From the NCBI RefSeq assembly GCF_003977665.1, contig NZ_RYYV01000005.1, positions 248,001-312,000 of the forward strand: DNA of 64,000 nucleotides, given 5' to 3'. A program made the translations under genes and the position numbers. Source of the DNA: Dyella choica. Lineage in GTDB: Bacteria; Pseudomonadota; Gammaproteobacteria; Xanthomonadales; Rhodanobacteraceae. Positions 1-9,193 of this stretch are shown here, piece by piece. Numbering within the stretch: position 1 is the first letter of the stretch; each line of letters begins with the position of its first letter. Below the pieces are notes generated by a model, which had not been told where the DNA came from, searched no databases, and saw nothing but the letters and a program-made list of their open reading frames with translations.

Positions 1-1521
1 CAGCAACTCCTCGACCAGGTGACCGTAGCGGCTATAGGGGTCCTGGTAAAAGCCTGTTTCTCCCGCCAGGCGTTCGGCATACAGCGCCCAGCCTTCCACG
101 TAAGCGTTGTACTGCGCCTGCTGGCGGAACGGCGGCAAGGGCAGCGTTTGCGCGATCGCTATCTGCAGATGATGACCCGGCACGCCTTCGTGATACGCAG
201 TGTCTTCTATGGTGAACAGCGCGCGCTTGGCATAGTCGCCGGTGTCGACCACTACCTGCCCGGGGCGTGAGCCGTCCGGGGTGCCCTGGCGATATTCGGC
301 GAAGGGCGCGCTTTGTTCGCGATACGCTTCTGTCGGCACCACCTCCAGTCTGCTGGTGGGCAATCGGCCGAACAGCTTGGTCAGCTCCGGCTGCATGCCA
401 GCGATGTAGCTGCGATAACGATCGAGAATCTGCTCGCGCGAGCGGGCATACAGCTTGGGATTGTTCGCAATGGCAGCACGCAGGCTGGGCAGATCCGGAT
501 AATCCAGGCTGCGCGCGATCTTCAGCATCTCGCCTTCGATGCGTGCCACTTCGTCGAGGCCGATCTGATGGATCTGCGCCAGGCTCAAGTCCGTGGTGGT
601 CTGCATGCGGATGGCGAAGCGATAGCGATCATCGCCATCGGGTAGCGCCCAAATGCCTTCCTGCGCGCGTCCATGTGGCGCGTATTCATTCGCTACGAAT
701 CGGGCCAATTTGAGATAGGCGGGGCGCACTTCCTGATCTACCGCGGCGAGAATGGCTTTGCGCAGGCGTTGTTGTTCGGCAAGCGGCATGCCGGTGGGAA
801 AATGCGCGACAGGCTGGCCGAATACGTTGGCGATGCCGGCCGGTGCGGCGATCTCGTTCGCCTGCCTGGCGACTTTCTCCAGCAGATATCCCGGTTGCAC
901 CAGCTTGTCGGCAAGGCCGAGGCGTGAAGTGGCGATCCATTGATCCACCACGGCCGGAAGGGCGTGCAGGCGCTTGAGGTAGTCCTCGTAATGCTGCGCG
1001 CTGTCGAACGGAATGGAAGAGATGAACTCAGCCAGTTGCAAATGCACGCCATTGATTTGATCCAGCGGCATTTCGTAGTTCTTCAGCCGGATCGATGCCA
1101 GCTCATCCTGCAGCTGGCGCACCATCATCTTCTGGCTGAGTTGCTCCTGTTCGCTCAAACCTTCCAGATTCAGGGCCTGGAAGCGCTCAAGGAAATGTTG
1201 CAGGACGGGGCGCTGGGCCAGGGCGTGTTCGGGCGAGTAGTCACTCCATCGATCGTTGTAGCGGTAGTCGCCGATGGTGGTGGCGGTTTCCGGCGCTTCC
1301 CTTAGCTGGTATTGCCATTCTTCCGCCAACAATTGCTGCAATGCCTGGCTGCTGGAAGCCTGCGATGTTGCTGCGTGGATCGGCACTGCGGCCATGGTGG
1401 AAGCGATAAGGCTGCCTATGGCTAGTGCGACCCCTTGTACGAGTTTGCGCCGCCTGGAGTGAGGGCCGGCCGAACCCCGCTCCGGCAATACATGCATGCA
1501 TGTCGATATCGGGGTTCGCAC
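1..1521 (-). CDS. Exported DUF885 family protein, probable peptidase (C-terminus beyond the window)
   Basis: The frame runs off the left edge, so the C-terminus is missing and about 507 codons are visible. I chose the GTG at 1521 because GAGGAG lies about seven bases upstream and only 14 bp separate it from the stop of the aldehyde dehydrogenase gene; an ATG at 1497 is the alternative. After a basic stretch (HSRRRK) comes a hydrophobic signal segment ending near AAVPIHA, so export is predicted. The frame carries the DUF885 motif HEGVPGHHLQ and the following NAYVEGWALYAERL. DUF885 proteins resemble zinc-dependent peptidases, although few have been tested. As last gene of the hydroxyproline operon it could release hydroxyproline from peptides; that role is inferred. 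Confidence 0.85.
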   Translation of the reverse strand, partial: MRTPISTCMHVLPERGSAGPHSRRRKLVQGVALAIGSLIASTMAAVPIHAATSQASSSQALQQLLAEEWQYQLREAPETATTIGDYRYNDRWSDYSPEHALAQRPVLQHFLERFQALNLEGLSEQEQLSQKMMVRQLQDELASIRLKNYEMPLDQINGVHLQLAEFISSIPFDSAQHYEDYLKRLHALPAVVDQWIATSRLGLADKLVQPGYLLEKVARQANEIAAPAGIANVFGQPVAHFPTGMPLAEQQRLRKAILAAVDQEVRPAYLKLARFVANEYAPHGRAQEGIWALPDGDDRYRFAIRMQTTTDLSLAQIHQIGLDEVARIEGEMLKIARSLDYPDLPSLRAAIANNPKLYARSREQILDRYRSYIAGMQPELTKLFGRLPTSRLEVVPTEAYREQSAPFAEYRQGTPDGSRPGQVVVDTGDYAKRALFTIEDTAYHEGVPGHHLQIAIAQTLPLPPFRQQAQYNAYVEGWALYAERLAGETGFYQDPYSRYGHLVEELL

Positions 1522-1535
1522 TCGCTTACTCCTCG

Positions 1536-3119
1536 TTATGCATGGATATCGCCATCGGTCCAGTGACCATCCACCAGCCTTTGCACGCCACCTGGGTTGC
1601 GATCGCGCAATTCCGCTGGCAGCAGGGGATCGGGCACGTTGTCGTAACTGTGCAGGGCGGTGAAGCGACGGATCGCTCCCGGCATGCCCACGGCGGTGAA
1701 ACCGCCATGACTGGTGCTCGGATAGGGCCCTCCATGGTTCATCGCTGCGCTTACCGCCACGCCGGTTGGCATCTTGTTGGCGATCAGGCGGCCAACCTTG
1801 TTGCGCAGGACGCGTGCGATGGCATGCCAGGCGTCGTCATCGCTGTTGTTCGAAGCCCGATAGATGGTGCCGGTGAGATTGCCTTCGAAAGCGGCGGCAA
1901 TGCGCGGCATTGCTGCCGCATCCGTAGAGCGCACGATCAGGCTCGCTGGGCCGAAGGCCTCGGCTTGCAGGGCTTGCGCGTGGGTAAGGAAGTGCTCGCC
2001 GTCCACCTCCAGCAAGGTGGGCTGGAAGCGATACGCGTCGCCGGCATTGCCGCCGGTGAGCAAATGTGCGCCGGCATGCAGCAACTCGTGCACGGCCTGC
2101 GCCAGGCCCTGCTGCACGCCCTGGGAGAACAGCACTTTCGGCTCGGCTTCGGCGAAGAGCTGGAGCGCTGCGGCGACAAAGGCATCGCCATGTTCACCTC
2201 TGGGTACGATCAGCACGCCGGGATTGGTGCAGAACTGGCCGCTGCCCATGGTGCAGGAGGCGAAGAATTCCTGTGCCAACGCCACGCCGCATTCGGCCAG
2301 CGCGCCCGGCAGCAAGAACACCGGATTGATGCTGGAAAGCTCGGCATACATCGGCACACCGGCCTTGTCCGCCGCGGCTTTCAGCGCCAGGCCGCCCCAG
2401 CGGCTGCCGGTAAAGCCGATGGCGCCCAGTCGAGCATCGCCGGCCCAGGCGATGCCAAGCTGGCTGTCGAAACGATAGAGCATCTGCACGGCTGCCGGTG
2501 GCAGCCCGGCCTGCAGCAAGGCCTCATGCGCCAGTTGCGCCAGCCGTTTGCTGGTCGAGGGATGCGAGGGGTGCCCCTTGGCGATCACCGGATTGCGCGC
2601 GGCAATGGCTGAGGCGAAATCGCTACCGGCAATACCGTTGAAGGCGAATGGGAAATTGTTCGGCCCGTACACCAGCACCGGCTTGTTGAGCGACGCTCGA
2701 TGCGCACGCAATCCCCCTTGCGTATCGATCACCGGCTCGGTCCAGGAATACTTGCGCACCGCCCTGGCCGCCAGGCGCAGCTGGTTGCTGGTGCGAGGCA
2801 GTTCCACCGAACGCAGGCGCGGTTCGATCGGCAACGCGGTTTCCTGGTGCGCCAACGTCACCAGGCAATCGGCGTCGGCATCAATCGCAGCGGCATAGCC
2901 TTCCAGGAAATCCGCGATACGCGCGGGTGGAGCGGCATTCAACGCGTCGGCCGCGTCGATCGCAGCCAGCATCGTCGCTTCGATATCGGCAGGGCCGCTG
3001 ACGGGAAAGACCGGGCCGATCGCTTCCGCGCGGCTGGGATCTTCCGCGCGGAAACTGCCTTGTGCATCCAGCGATGCGCGCCATTGGCCGCCGACCAGCA
3101 CGGGCTCTAGCGTGTTCAT
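1536..3119 (-). CDS. 2-oxoglutarate semialdehyde dehydrogenase (aldehyde dehydrogenase family)
   Basis: NAD(P)-dependent oxidation of 2-oxoglutarate semialdehyde to 2-oxoglutarate, the last step of hydroxyproline catabolism. The 527-residue protein has the family features: YGPNNFPFAF and AKGHPSHP in the cofactor domain, the FTGSR loop, Glu260 in YAELSSINP, and the catalytic Cys297 in SGQFCTNPG. Length fits the long ketoglutarate-semialdehyde dehydrogenases, about 525 residues. The frame could begin ten codons earlier, but the ATG at 3119 lies one base after the TGA of the deaminase gene, indicating translational coupling. Family and last step are clear; assignment to hydroxyproline rather than pentose or glucarate catabolism comes from the neighbours. 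Confidence 0.9.
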   Translation of the reverse strand: MNTLEPVLVGGQWRASLDAQGSFRAEDPSRAEAIGPVFPVSGPADIEATMLAAIDAADALNAAPPARIADFLEGYAAAIDADADCLVTLAHQETALPIEPRLRSVELPRTSNQLRLAARAVRKYSWTEPVIDTQGGLRAHRASLNKPVLVYGPNNFPFAFNGIAGSDFASAIAARNPVIAKGHPSHPSTSKRLAQLAHEALLQAGLPPAAVQMLYRFDSQLGIAWAGDARLGAIGFTGSRWGGLALKAAADKAGVPMYAELSSINPVFLLPGALAECGVALAQEFFASCTMGSGQFCTNPGVLIVPRGEHGDAFVAAALQLFAEAEPKVLFSQGVQQGLAQAVHELLHAGAHLLTGGNAGDAYRFQPTLLEVDGEHFLTHAQALQAEAFGPASLIVRSTDAAAMPRIAAAFEGNLTGTIYRASNNSDDDAWHAIARVLRNKVGRLIANKMPTGVAVSAAMNHGGPYPSTSHGGFTAVGMPGAIRRFTALHSYDNVPDPLLPAELRDRNPGGVQRLVDGHWTDGDIHA

Positions 3120-3120
3120 G

Positions 3121-4029
3121 TCAGAGGCTCGGCTTGTTGGCGATGGCATGGTCGATCACCTTTAGCGCGTATTCGCGCTCCCCGCCGGCCACCGGCAGTC
3201 GCGGCGCGCGTACGCGTTCGCTGCCCATGCCGGCTTTTTCCTGGACCAGCTTGATCAGCTGCACGAAGGTCGGCACGGTGTCCAGGCGCAACAATGGCAG
3301 GAACCACTGGTACAGGGATTCGGCCGCTTTCGGGCCGCCCTCGCGCGCCAGTTCGAACAGCTTTACCGATTCCTTCGGATAGGCGTTGACCAGGCCCGCT
3401 ATCCAGCCGCTTGCGCCCATCGCGACGCCTTCCACGAGCGCATCGTCCATGCCGACCAGCAAGTGCAAGCGATTGCCCAACAGTGCGCGAATGCCGGCAA
3501 AGCGGCGGGCGTCGCCGGAAGATTCCTTCACTGCTTGCAGGTTGGGGAATGCGGCGGCGAGTTCGGCGATTTGCGCCGGGCTGAAGTCGGTCTTGTAGGC
3601 GACCGGATTGTTGTACAGCATGCACGGCAGGTCGGTGGCGGCGATCACTGCGCGCACGTGCGCACCCATTTCGCGCCAGTCGGTGGAGTACACATAAGGC
3701 GGCAACACCATCAGGCCGCCGCAGCCGATGGCTTTGGCTTCCTTGGCAAGCTTCACGGCTTCGCGTGTGGAAAGGGCGGCGATGCCGGGGATCACCGGCG
3801 CGCGACCCTCCAGCGCCTGCACCAGCGTGCGCAGGATGTCGAGTTTTTCCTCGAAACTCAGCGTGGCCGCTTCGCCCAGCGAGCCCAGCGGCACGATGCC
3901 CCGGCAGCCCGCGTCGATCAGCTGCCTGGCATGCTTGGCCAGAAAGGCGTGATCGATCTGGTCTTCGGCGGTGAATGGCGTGGTGATGGCGGGTAGCACA
4001 CCGTGCCACATGGAGGTCGCGTTGCTCAT
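3121..4029 (-). CDS. Delta1-pyrroline-4-hydroxy-2-carboxylate deaminase (DapA/HpaI-like aldolase family)
   Basis: A 302-residue TIM-barrel protein of the dihydrodipicolinate synthase family. It has GSLGEAATLS after the first strands, the Tyr139-containing MLYNNPVAYKTD, and the Schiff-base Lys168 in AVKESSGD. In hydroxyproline operons this family member converts pyrroline-4-hydroxy-2-carboxylate to 2-oxoglutarate semialdehyde, with loss of ammonia (LhpC type). It sits exactly between the dehydrogenase that makes the substrate and the aldehyde dehydrogenase that uses the product. Its ATG overlaps the preceding TGA by one base. On sequence alone it could be another DapA-like lyase; the operon decides the call. 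Confidence 0.88.
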   Translation of the reverse strand: MSNATSMWHGVLPAITTPFTAEDQIDHAFLAKHARQLIDAGCRGIVPLGSLGEAATLSFEEKLDILRTLVQALEGRAPVIPGIAALSTREAVKLAKEAKAIGCGGLMVLPPYVYSTDWREMGAHVRAVIAATDLPCMLYNNPVAYKTDFSPAQIAELAAAFPNLQAVKESSGDARRFAGIRALLGNRLHLLVGMDDALVEGVAMGASGWIAGLVNAYPKESVKLFELAREGGPKAAESLYQWFLPLLRLDTVPTFVQLIKLVQEKAGMGSERVRAPRLPVAGGEREYALKVIDHAIANKPSL

Positions 4030-5315
4030 CAGAAGAGTCCTTCGGTATCGGAGGGAGACGGGAGATCGCCCAGCGTGGAAAGCCGGGCTGGAAACAGGGG
4101 CGGGCGTTGCCCGCTGCGTGGGAAGCGGCCGAGTTCCGCCAGCGCCGTGCCGCAGACGCGTCCTTGGCAGGCGCCCATGCCGCAGCGCGTGGCGAGTTTG
4201 GCGCTGCGCGCATCGTCGAAGTTTTCCAGCGCCCGCAGCGGTACGTCCTCGCAGCGGCAGATCAGGGTATCCGGATCGGCCAGATCGTGGATGCAGGGAT
4301 TGAGCTTGAAGTGTTCGCGCAAGTTCGCTGCGAATCTGCGTGCAAGGCGTTGTTGCCGCAGCAGCGAGGCTTCGATGGCGCTACCGGTGGCGGCGAGTCC
4401 AGCAATACGGCCTTCCAGCCAGGCACAATCGCGTCCACCGATGCCGCAAAGTTCACCCGCAGCGTAGACATTGGCGATGCTTGTACGCTGTGAATCATCC
4501 ACGGCGACATAAGGGTGAGCGGCTTCCCGTTTCATAGCGCAACCGAGCATCTGCGCAAGTTCGACATTCGGTACCAGCCCGTAACCTACGGCAAGCAGCT
4601 CACATTCGATCCGCTGCACGCCATTCGGCCCATCCACTTCGATCAGCTGCAATGCGTCGTTACCGGTTGCGCGTGCCACGATGCTGCCGCAGCGATAAGG
4701 TGTGCCCGCCAACTCGCAGCGCAGCGCTGCCGCCTGCAGGGCCTTGCCAGGCCAGCGCCATAGGGTACGGGCAAATCCGTGCACGGCGGCTTGGCTCGCT
4801 TGTTCGTAGATACCCAGCACTTGAGCGCCGTGGCGTTTCGCCGTTGCCGCGGCTGCCAACAGCAACGGACCGCTACCGGCGATCACCACGCGGCGTCCGC
4901 TCAGCGGCCAGCCTTGCTTGGCCAAGGCCTGCAAACCGCCGGCACCGGTTACACCGGGCAAGGTCCAGCCCGGAAACGGCAGCAGCAATTCGCGTGCGCC
5001 GGCGGCTAGGATCAATGCGCCGTACGTTACGCCTAGCGCCTGCCTTTCGTCCTGCAGCAACAATGCATTTTGTTCGGCGGCTATCACCTGCGTCTGCGGC
5101 ATCCAGGTCGCGTTAGGGTGGTCAAGCAGCTTGGCAACTATGCTTTCCACTCGCCGCGGCCAGCCGTAGCGGACATCTTTGCGCCACACCTGGCCACCGG
5201 CCGTGACTTGCGCATCGAGCCACGCAACTCGCGCTCCTTGCCCAAGCGCGGCTTCTGCCGCAGCCAAGCCTGCCGGCCCTGCACCGACGATCACGATGTC
5301 GTAGTGCTCAGCCAT
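4029..5315 (-). CDS. D-hydroxyproline dehydrogenase, FAD/NAD(P)-binding alpha-type subunit with BFD-like iron-sulfur domain
   Basis: A 428-residue flavoprotein of the HcnB/alpha-subunit type. The N-terminus has the dinucleotide fold YDIVIVGAGPAGLAAAE, a second Rossmann motif VVIAGSGPLLLAAA occurs near the middle, and the C-terminal region carries a bacterioferritin-associated-ferredoxin-like cluster site (CRCEDV, then CGMGACQGRVC). Such subunits pass electrons from the substrate-oxidising beta subunit to the respiratory chain. The gene overlaps its small [2Fe-2S] partner upstream and the deaminase downstream, so the trimer appears to be co-translated. The same architecture occurs in hydrogen cyanide synthase and octopine/nopaline oxidases; hydroxyproline is inferred from the operon. 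Confidence 0.88.
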   Translation of the reverse strand: MAEHYDIVIVGAGPAGLAAAEAALGQGARVAWLDAQVTAGGQVWRKDVRYGWPRRVESIVAKLLDHPNATWMPQTQVIAAEQNALLLQDERQALGVTYGALILAAGARELLLPFPGWTLPGVTGAGGLQALAKQGWPLSGRRVVIAGSGPLLLAAAATAKRHGAQVLGIYEQASQAAVHGFARTLWRWPGKALQAAALRCELAGTPYRCGSIVARATGNDALQLIEVDGPNGVQRIECELLAVGYGLVPNVELAQMLGCAMKREAAHPYVAVDDSQRTSIANVYAAGELCGIGGRDCAWLEGRIAGLAATGSAIEASLLRQQRLARRFAANLREHFKLNPCIHDLADPDTLICRCEDVPLRALENFDDARSAKLATRCGMGACQGRVCGTALAELGRFPRSGQRPPLFPARLSTLGDLPSPSDTEGLF

Positions 5316-5556
5316 CGGTTAGCACCTGCATGCCTTCGCGTACTGGGACCATGCATGCGCGTTGCTGCGCTATGCCATCAATGCGCACACGGCACTCGAA
5401 ACAGACGCCCATGCCACAAAATGCCGTCCGCGGCTGTCCACCCACGGAGCGGCGGAACGGCAGCCGCAGTTGCGCAATGGCCGCAGCCACGCTGATGCCG
5501 GCTGGGACATCGAGAGCTTGCCCGTCGATGGCGATGCGCACCTGATTCATGCCCAT
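5308..5556 (-). CDS. D-hydroxyproline dehydrogenase, small [2Fe-2S] gamma-type subunit
   Basis: A short ferredoxin-like subunit of 80-82 residues (HcnA type). It has the plant-type cluster binding pattern CGMGVCFECRVRIDG followed by the fourth ligand in QQRACMVP. The frame opens upstream at 5616, but the first 20 codons only shadow the preceding gene. ATG 5556 has GGTGG upstream, and ATG 5550 forms an ATGA overlap with the stop of the beta subunit; I cannot separate the two. Its 3' end overlaps the alpha-type subunit by eight bases. It should relay electrons within the heterotrimeric dehydrogenase. Confidence 0.85.
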   Translation of the reverse strand: MGMNQVRIAIDGQALDVPAGISVAAAIAQLRLPFRRSVGGQPRTAFCGMGVCFECRVRIDGIAQQRACMVPVREGMQVLTDG

Positions 5557-6650
5557 GTCGCCACCCGCGCGGGATCGTAGGGGCGCGCATCGATCGCGGT
5601 GGGACGGTCGAGCCATTGATCGATAACCAGGCGCGCGCTGCCTAGCGAGGTAGTGATGCCGAGCCCCTCATGGCCGGCGGCCACCCACACATTCGGGCGT
5701 TGCGGAACACGGCCGAGATAAGGCAGGCCATCCGCACTGACCGGCCGAAATCCGGTCCAGATGCGCAGTGCATTGAGCTGGCGCAAGGCAGGTAGATAAC
5801 GGAATGTCCGTTCCAGCATGCGCCGGACCATGGGCATCGACACTTCCGGCGTGTCGTTGCCGTATTCACGCGAGGAGCCGATCAGGATCTGCCCGGTGGG
5901 CCGTGGCTGCACGTTGAAAGCAACGCTGCTGTCCGCATCACCATGTGCGCTGTCCGCGTAACCGAGTTCCAGTAGTTGATGATGGATGACGCCCGGATAG
6001 CGATCGGTGATCACCAGATGTCCTTTGCGCGAGCGCATCGGCAGTCGCGGCAACAGCTGGGGCAGGGCGCATCCCGTGGCGACCAGCACCGAGCCGGCCA
6101 GGCTGGTGCGATCTTCAAGCTGCACGCCGTGCGCGGTGATGGCGGTGGCGCGCAGGGGATAAAGTGTTGTGCCGCGGACGCACGCGCGATTGAGCAGGTG
6201 CCGTGCCATGCCCGGTGGATACACCACAGCTTCGCGCGGTACGCGCATGCCGCCGGTCAAGCCGCGTTGCAGGGCAGGTTCGAGGCGATAGAGCTGTTCG
6301 CTTTCGAGCCGTTCCGCCGGCACACCCACTGCTGCGAGGCGCGCGATTTTTTCCGGTATTTGTGCAAATTCCGTTGCGTTGCCGGCCACCCACAAAGTGC
6401 CGCAGCGGCTGTACTCGATTTGCTCGATGCCGGTAAAGTCTTCCCACAGCTGAAGCGAATAATTCGCCAGCGCCAGTTCGGCCGGATCATCGTCCATCGC
6501 CACCAGATGGCCCATCGCCGCGGCGGTCGCGCCGCCGCCGATCGGACCGGGTTCGACTATCGCCACGCGCAGGCCTTCCCGGCTGGCATAGTCGGCACAA
6601 GCTGTGCCGATGATTCCCGCGCCGACGATGATCAGGTCGTAACTCTTCAC
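5547..6650 (-). CDS. D-hydroxyproline dehydrogenase, FAD-dependent substrate-oxidising beta-type subunit
   Basis: A DAO-family flavoprotein of about 367 residues. The N-terminus is the FAD-binding motif [19 protein letters not shown], and near the C-terminus [17 protein letters not shown] and the glycine-rich [17 protein letters not shown] complete the DAO fold. The protein matches HcnC-like subunits that oxidise D-amino acids, here cis-4-hydroxy-D-proline to pyrroline-4-hydroxy-2-carboxylate. I prefer the GTG at 6650, which overlaps the epimerase stop (GTGA) and gives the N-terminus [10 protein letters not shown]; a GTG at 6668 adds six residues. A stand-alone D-amino acid dehydrogenase is the alternative, but two electron-transfer partners follow directly. 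Confidence 0.87.
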   Translation of the reverse strand: MKSYDLIIVGAGIIGTACADYASREGLRVAIVEPGPIGGGATAAAMGHLVAMDDDPAELALANYSLQLWEDFTGIEQIEYSRCGTLWVAGNATEFAQIPEKIARLAAVGVPAERLESEQLYRLEPALQRGLTGGMRVPREAVVYPPGMARHLLNRACVRGTTLYPLRATAITAHGVQLEDRTSLAGSVLVATGCALPQLLPRLPMRSRKGHLVITDRYPGVIHHQLLELGYADSAHGDADSSVAFNVQPRPTGQILIGSSREYGNDTPEVSMPMVRRMLERTFRYLPALRQLNALRIWTGFRPVSADGLPYLGRVPQRPNVWVAAGHEGLGITTSLGSARLVIDQWLDRPTAIDARPYDPARVATWA

Positions 6651-7588
6651 GCCGAACCGATACCCCACGCCAGCGGATCGCTCGCGTCGTCGATCAGCAA
6701 CTGGCCTTGTGCCGTAATGTGCGCGCTGCCGGTAATGCGTGGCAACACACCGCGTGTACCCGGCGCGTATTGCGCCTCAAACACGCTGTCGAGAATGCCT
6801 GCCTGGCGCCACACCTGTCCTGGAGCCAGCTTGCCGTCGGCGGCCAGGCAAGCGACCTTGGCGCTGGTGCCGGTGCCGCAGGGCGAGCGGTCGTAGGCAA
6901 GCCCGGGGCACAGCACGAAGTTGCGCGCGTCAGCGTCAGCTTGCAGCGCCGGTCCGTTGAGCTCGATATGGTCAATCTCGCCATCGGCGCCGCGAATGTT
7001 CGCCGCTTCCAGCGCAAGGCGAATCGCTTCGGTGTACAGCGTCAGCGCGCGCTGGTTGGCGAGCGTAAGCGGAAGCGGACTGTCGTTGCTGATGAAGAAC
7101 CAGTTGCCGCCCCAGGCAACATCGCCTTTCACCTTGCCGTAGCCCGGCACATCCAGCTCGATGTCCTTGGCGTGACGATAGCTTTCCACGTTGTCGATCG
7201 ACACACGACCATCAGCATGCAGTTCGATACCCACCATACCGACGGGTGTCTCCAGCTTGTGCCGGCCGGGCGCGATACGCCCGAGATGATGCAGGGTGCG
7301 GATCAGCCCGATGGTGCCGTGGCCGCACATGCCGAGGTAACCCACGTTGTTGAAGTAGATCACCCCGGCACAGGCGGACGGATCGCTGGGTGGCAACAGC
7401 AGCGCACCCACCATGGTGTCCGATCCGCGCGGTTCGCAGGCAATCGCCTGGCGCCAGCGGTCGTAGCGGCTGCGCAACAAGTTACGCCGGTCGGCCAGCG
7501 AGCCGTTGCCGAGATCCGGAAATCCGGCGAGCACCACCCGGGTGGGCTCCCCGCCGGTATGCGAGTCGATGAAGTCGATGATGTGCAT
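6647..7588 (-). CDS. 4-hydroxyproline 2-epimerase (proline racemase family)
   Basis: First gene of the operon. It interconverts trans-4-hydroxy-L-proline and cis-4-hydroxy-D-proline by a two-base mechanism. From the ATG at 7588 both catalytic cysteines fall where 4-hydroxyproline epimerases have them: Cys88 in [11 protein letters not shown] and Cys237 in [13 protein letters not shown]. trans-3-hydroxyproline dehydratases have Thr at the second site, so that activity is unlikely. The N-terminus [13 protein letters not shown] is typical of the family. An upstream ATG at 7615 would add nine residues; the family N-terminus and the Cys88 numbering favour 7588. Proline racemase itself is the remaining alternative. 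Confidence 0.92.
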   Translation of the reverse strand: MHIIDFIDSHTGGEPTRVVLAGFPDLGNGSLADRRNLLRSRYDRWRQAIACEPRGSDTMVGALLLPPSDPSACAGVIYFNNVGYLGMCGHGTIGLIRTLHHLGRIAPGRHKLETPVGMVGIELHADGRVSIDNVESYRHAKDIELDVPGYGKVKGDVAWGGNWFFISNDSPLPLTLANQRALTLYTEAIRLALEAANIRGADGEIDHIELNGPALQADADARNFVLCPGLAYDRSPCGTGTSAKVACLAADGKLAPGQVWRQAGILDSVFEAQYAPGTRGVLPRITGSAHITAQGQLLIDDASDPLAWGIGSA

Positions 7589-8191
7589 GCACGCATCTTC
7601 GTTCTTGCGCGCCATGACCGTCTAGAAGAGCTTTGGATGCGTGGATGCGGAATTTTGCACAATTATGGCTCCCGCCATGATTGCAAGGGACCCTCTCATG
7701 GCCTTGCGCGACTGGCCTGACACGTGATGCTTACGGCATCGTATCGCCTTAAGGAAAGATCGTATTTGCGCATATAACTGGGTTGTGGCCCGGGGCGAAA
7801 ACTCCAGCGTACGCGTGCGAGTACCGGGCCGAACCTTCAGCGCGCGCGGGCGGTTGGCCCTTCCTGCGCTTGGCGCTCGGCCCGATTTGTGCTTGTCTAG
7901 CGGACTCTGCCGCCGGCGTTGAACGGAAGACGACAGGTGCTGTTGCTGCAAACCCATCCATTTCCACGCACCAGCCAGGCACTTCCCGCACGCGCAAGCG
8001 GACCGGTCATGCCTCGGGATGGCGCCGTGCGCCGCCCGGAAGTGACGCAGCGGGTCTACCTGTGCGCGCCGGCCGCGTTCCGCGCCAGGCGCCTTGGCGG
8101 CGGCGGACAGAAAATCCTCATCGCGCGTCCTTGCGAGTGGGCGAGGCAACGGCGCATCGCGCAACGGCGACAGCATGCCGGCGATGTGACC
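7589..8191. other. Divergent intergenic region between the hydroxyproline operon and the lytic transglycosylase
   Basis: About 600 bases without a convincing gene. The left part (7640-7790) is clearly richer in A+T than the surroundings and is the natural place for the operon promoter and for the promoter of the divergent gene, but I do not see a convincing -35/-10 pair. The right part (7830-8190) is GC-rich and open in the transglycosylase frame back to 7919; its Arg/Pro/Ala-rich translation looks non-coding. No regulator gene of the GntR, IclR or AraC type, usual for hydroxyproline operons, lies here. Confidence 0.4.
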
Positions 8192-9148
8192 ATGGGATGG
8201 GCGACACTGCCGTCGTGGCAGGCCAGGTATTCGTTCGACGTACCCACCGCGCTGCCCATCATCAAGCAATATGTTCAGTCGTATCGCCTGCCGATCATTG
8301 GCGGGCTGGGTGCTGCGGCAAGCGCAGCAGCGGCGATCATCTGCGTGCATGCATGGCATGCGCAGCCGCGAGTGCAGCCCTCCTTTGCACAGGCGGCAAA
8401 GGTACCCGCGCCAACAAGGATGGTCAGTGCGCTTGCTCGCCCTGTCGCCTTTGCAGGCGTAATCGGTTCGGCTGTGAGCACGAGCGTGCCGCGCAAGGTG
8501 GCCTCTGTGCAGAAGCCTGCAGCCAGGGCGGCGCTCGGCCTGACCGACGATGGCGCCATCACGGTGGTGGCTCAGCCTCGCAGCGCACATGCCGAAGGCT
8601 TCAACCTGGACATCACTTCGCCCGCCAGCCTGTGGGCCAAGGCGGGAGCGCGCTATCGCATAGATCCGGTGCTGATCTACGCGATTGCCCTGGTGGAAAC
8701 GCGCGGCACTCAATCGGATGGTTCGGTAGCGCCCAGCCCATGGGTGGTGCGCATCAACGGGCGCGTACACAGCGGCTCACGAGCAGAGACCGAACATGCG
8801 ATCGAGATGGCTCATCTGCTGGTCGTGCCGGTGCAGGACGTAGGCATCATGCAGGTGTACTACCCGGTGCACCGCGATATCGAACCGGATCCCATCGCCT
8901 TGCTCAATCCGGCACGCAACATCGAGATCGGGACGCGATTGTTGCGCCAGGCGATGAACCGAAGCGGCGATCCGGTGCTGCGTATCGGCTACTACCACAG
9001 CCATGACGCCACGCTGGCGCGTGGCTACGGGCAGCTGGTATTGAGCGTGTACAAGGAATTGAAGCTGGCGCTGGGCAAATCATCGTCGCAGGCGGTGGCG
9101 CTGGCATCAGCCAAGGCCAACGCTAACGCAGCGCATCTTGCCATGTAG
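8192..9148 (+). CDS. Membrane-anchored lytic transglycosylase (SLT domain)
   Basis: A 318-residue protein that probably cleaves peptidoglycan glycan strands in the periplasm. A single hydrophobic segment at about residues 32-54 (IIGGLGAAASAAAAIICVHA) anchors it, then a low-complexity linker leads to an SLT/Slt70-like domain. The likely catalytic Glu is in LIYAIALVETRG (about residue 168), followed by the DVGIMQVYYPVH element and LLNPARNIEIGTRLL, both family landmarks. The frame is open upstream to 7919; I chose ATG 8192 because the upstream translation looks random. A GTG at 8186 is possible. The stop codon is the TAG inside the GTAG of a palindromic repeat. Confidence 0.8.
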   Translation: MGWATLPSWQARYSFDVPTALPIIKQYVQSYRLPIIGGLGAAASAAAAIICVHAWHAQPRVQPSFAQAAKVPAPTRMVSALARPVAFAGVIGSAVSTSVPRKVASVQKPAARAALGLTDDGAITVVAQPRSAHAEGFNLDITSPASLWAKAGARYRIDPVLIYAIALVETRGTQSDGSVAPSPWVVRINGRVHSGSRAETEHAIEMAHLLVVPVQDVGIMQVYYPVHRDIEPDPIALLNPARNIEIGTRLLRQAMNRSGDPVLRIGYYHSHDATLARGYGQLVLSVYKELKLALGKSSSQAVALASAKANANAAHLAM

Positions 9149-9171
9149 GCTGAGGTTTTACCTCAACCTAC
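9145..9171. repeat. GTAG-type REP-like hairpin between convergent genes
   Basis: GTAGGCTGAGG and its near-complement CCTCAACCTAC flank a five-base loop. The element contains the TAG stop codon of the transglycosylase gene and lies 23 bp from the end of the convergent S9 peptidase gene. It probably acts as a transcription barrier for both; there is no long T-run. Confidence 0.7.
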
Positions 9172-9193
9172 ACGTTCGTGATGCGGGCAGAGG

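Noticed and set aside
7622-8770. A 382-codon open frame on the minus strand across the region of the lytic transglycosylase
   Set aside because: It lies opposite a convincing gene, its translation is rich in Arg, His and Cys without domains, and high-GC DNA often leaves such frames open.
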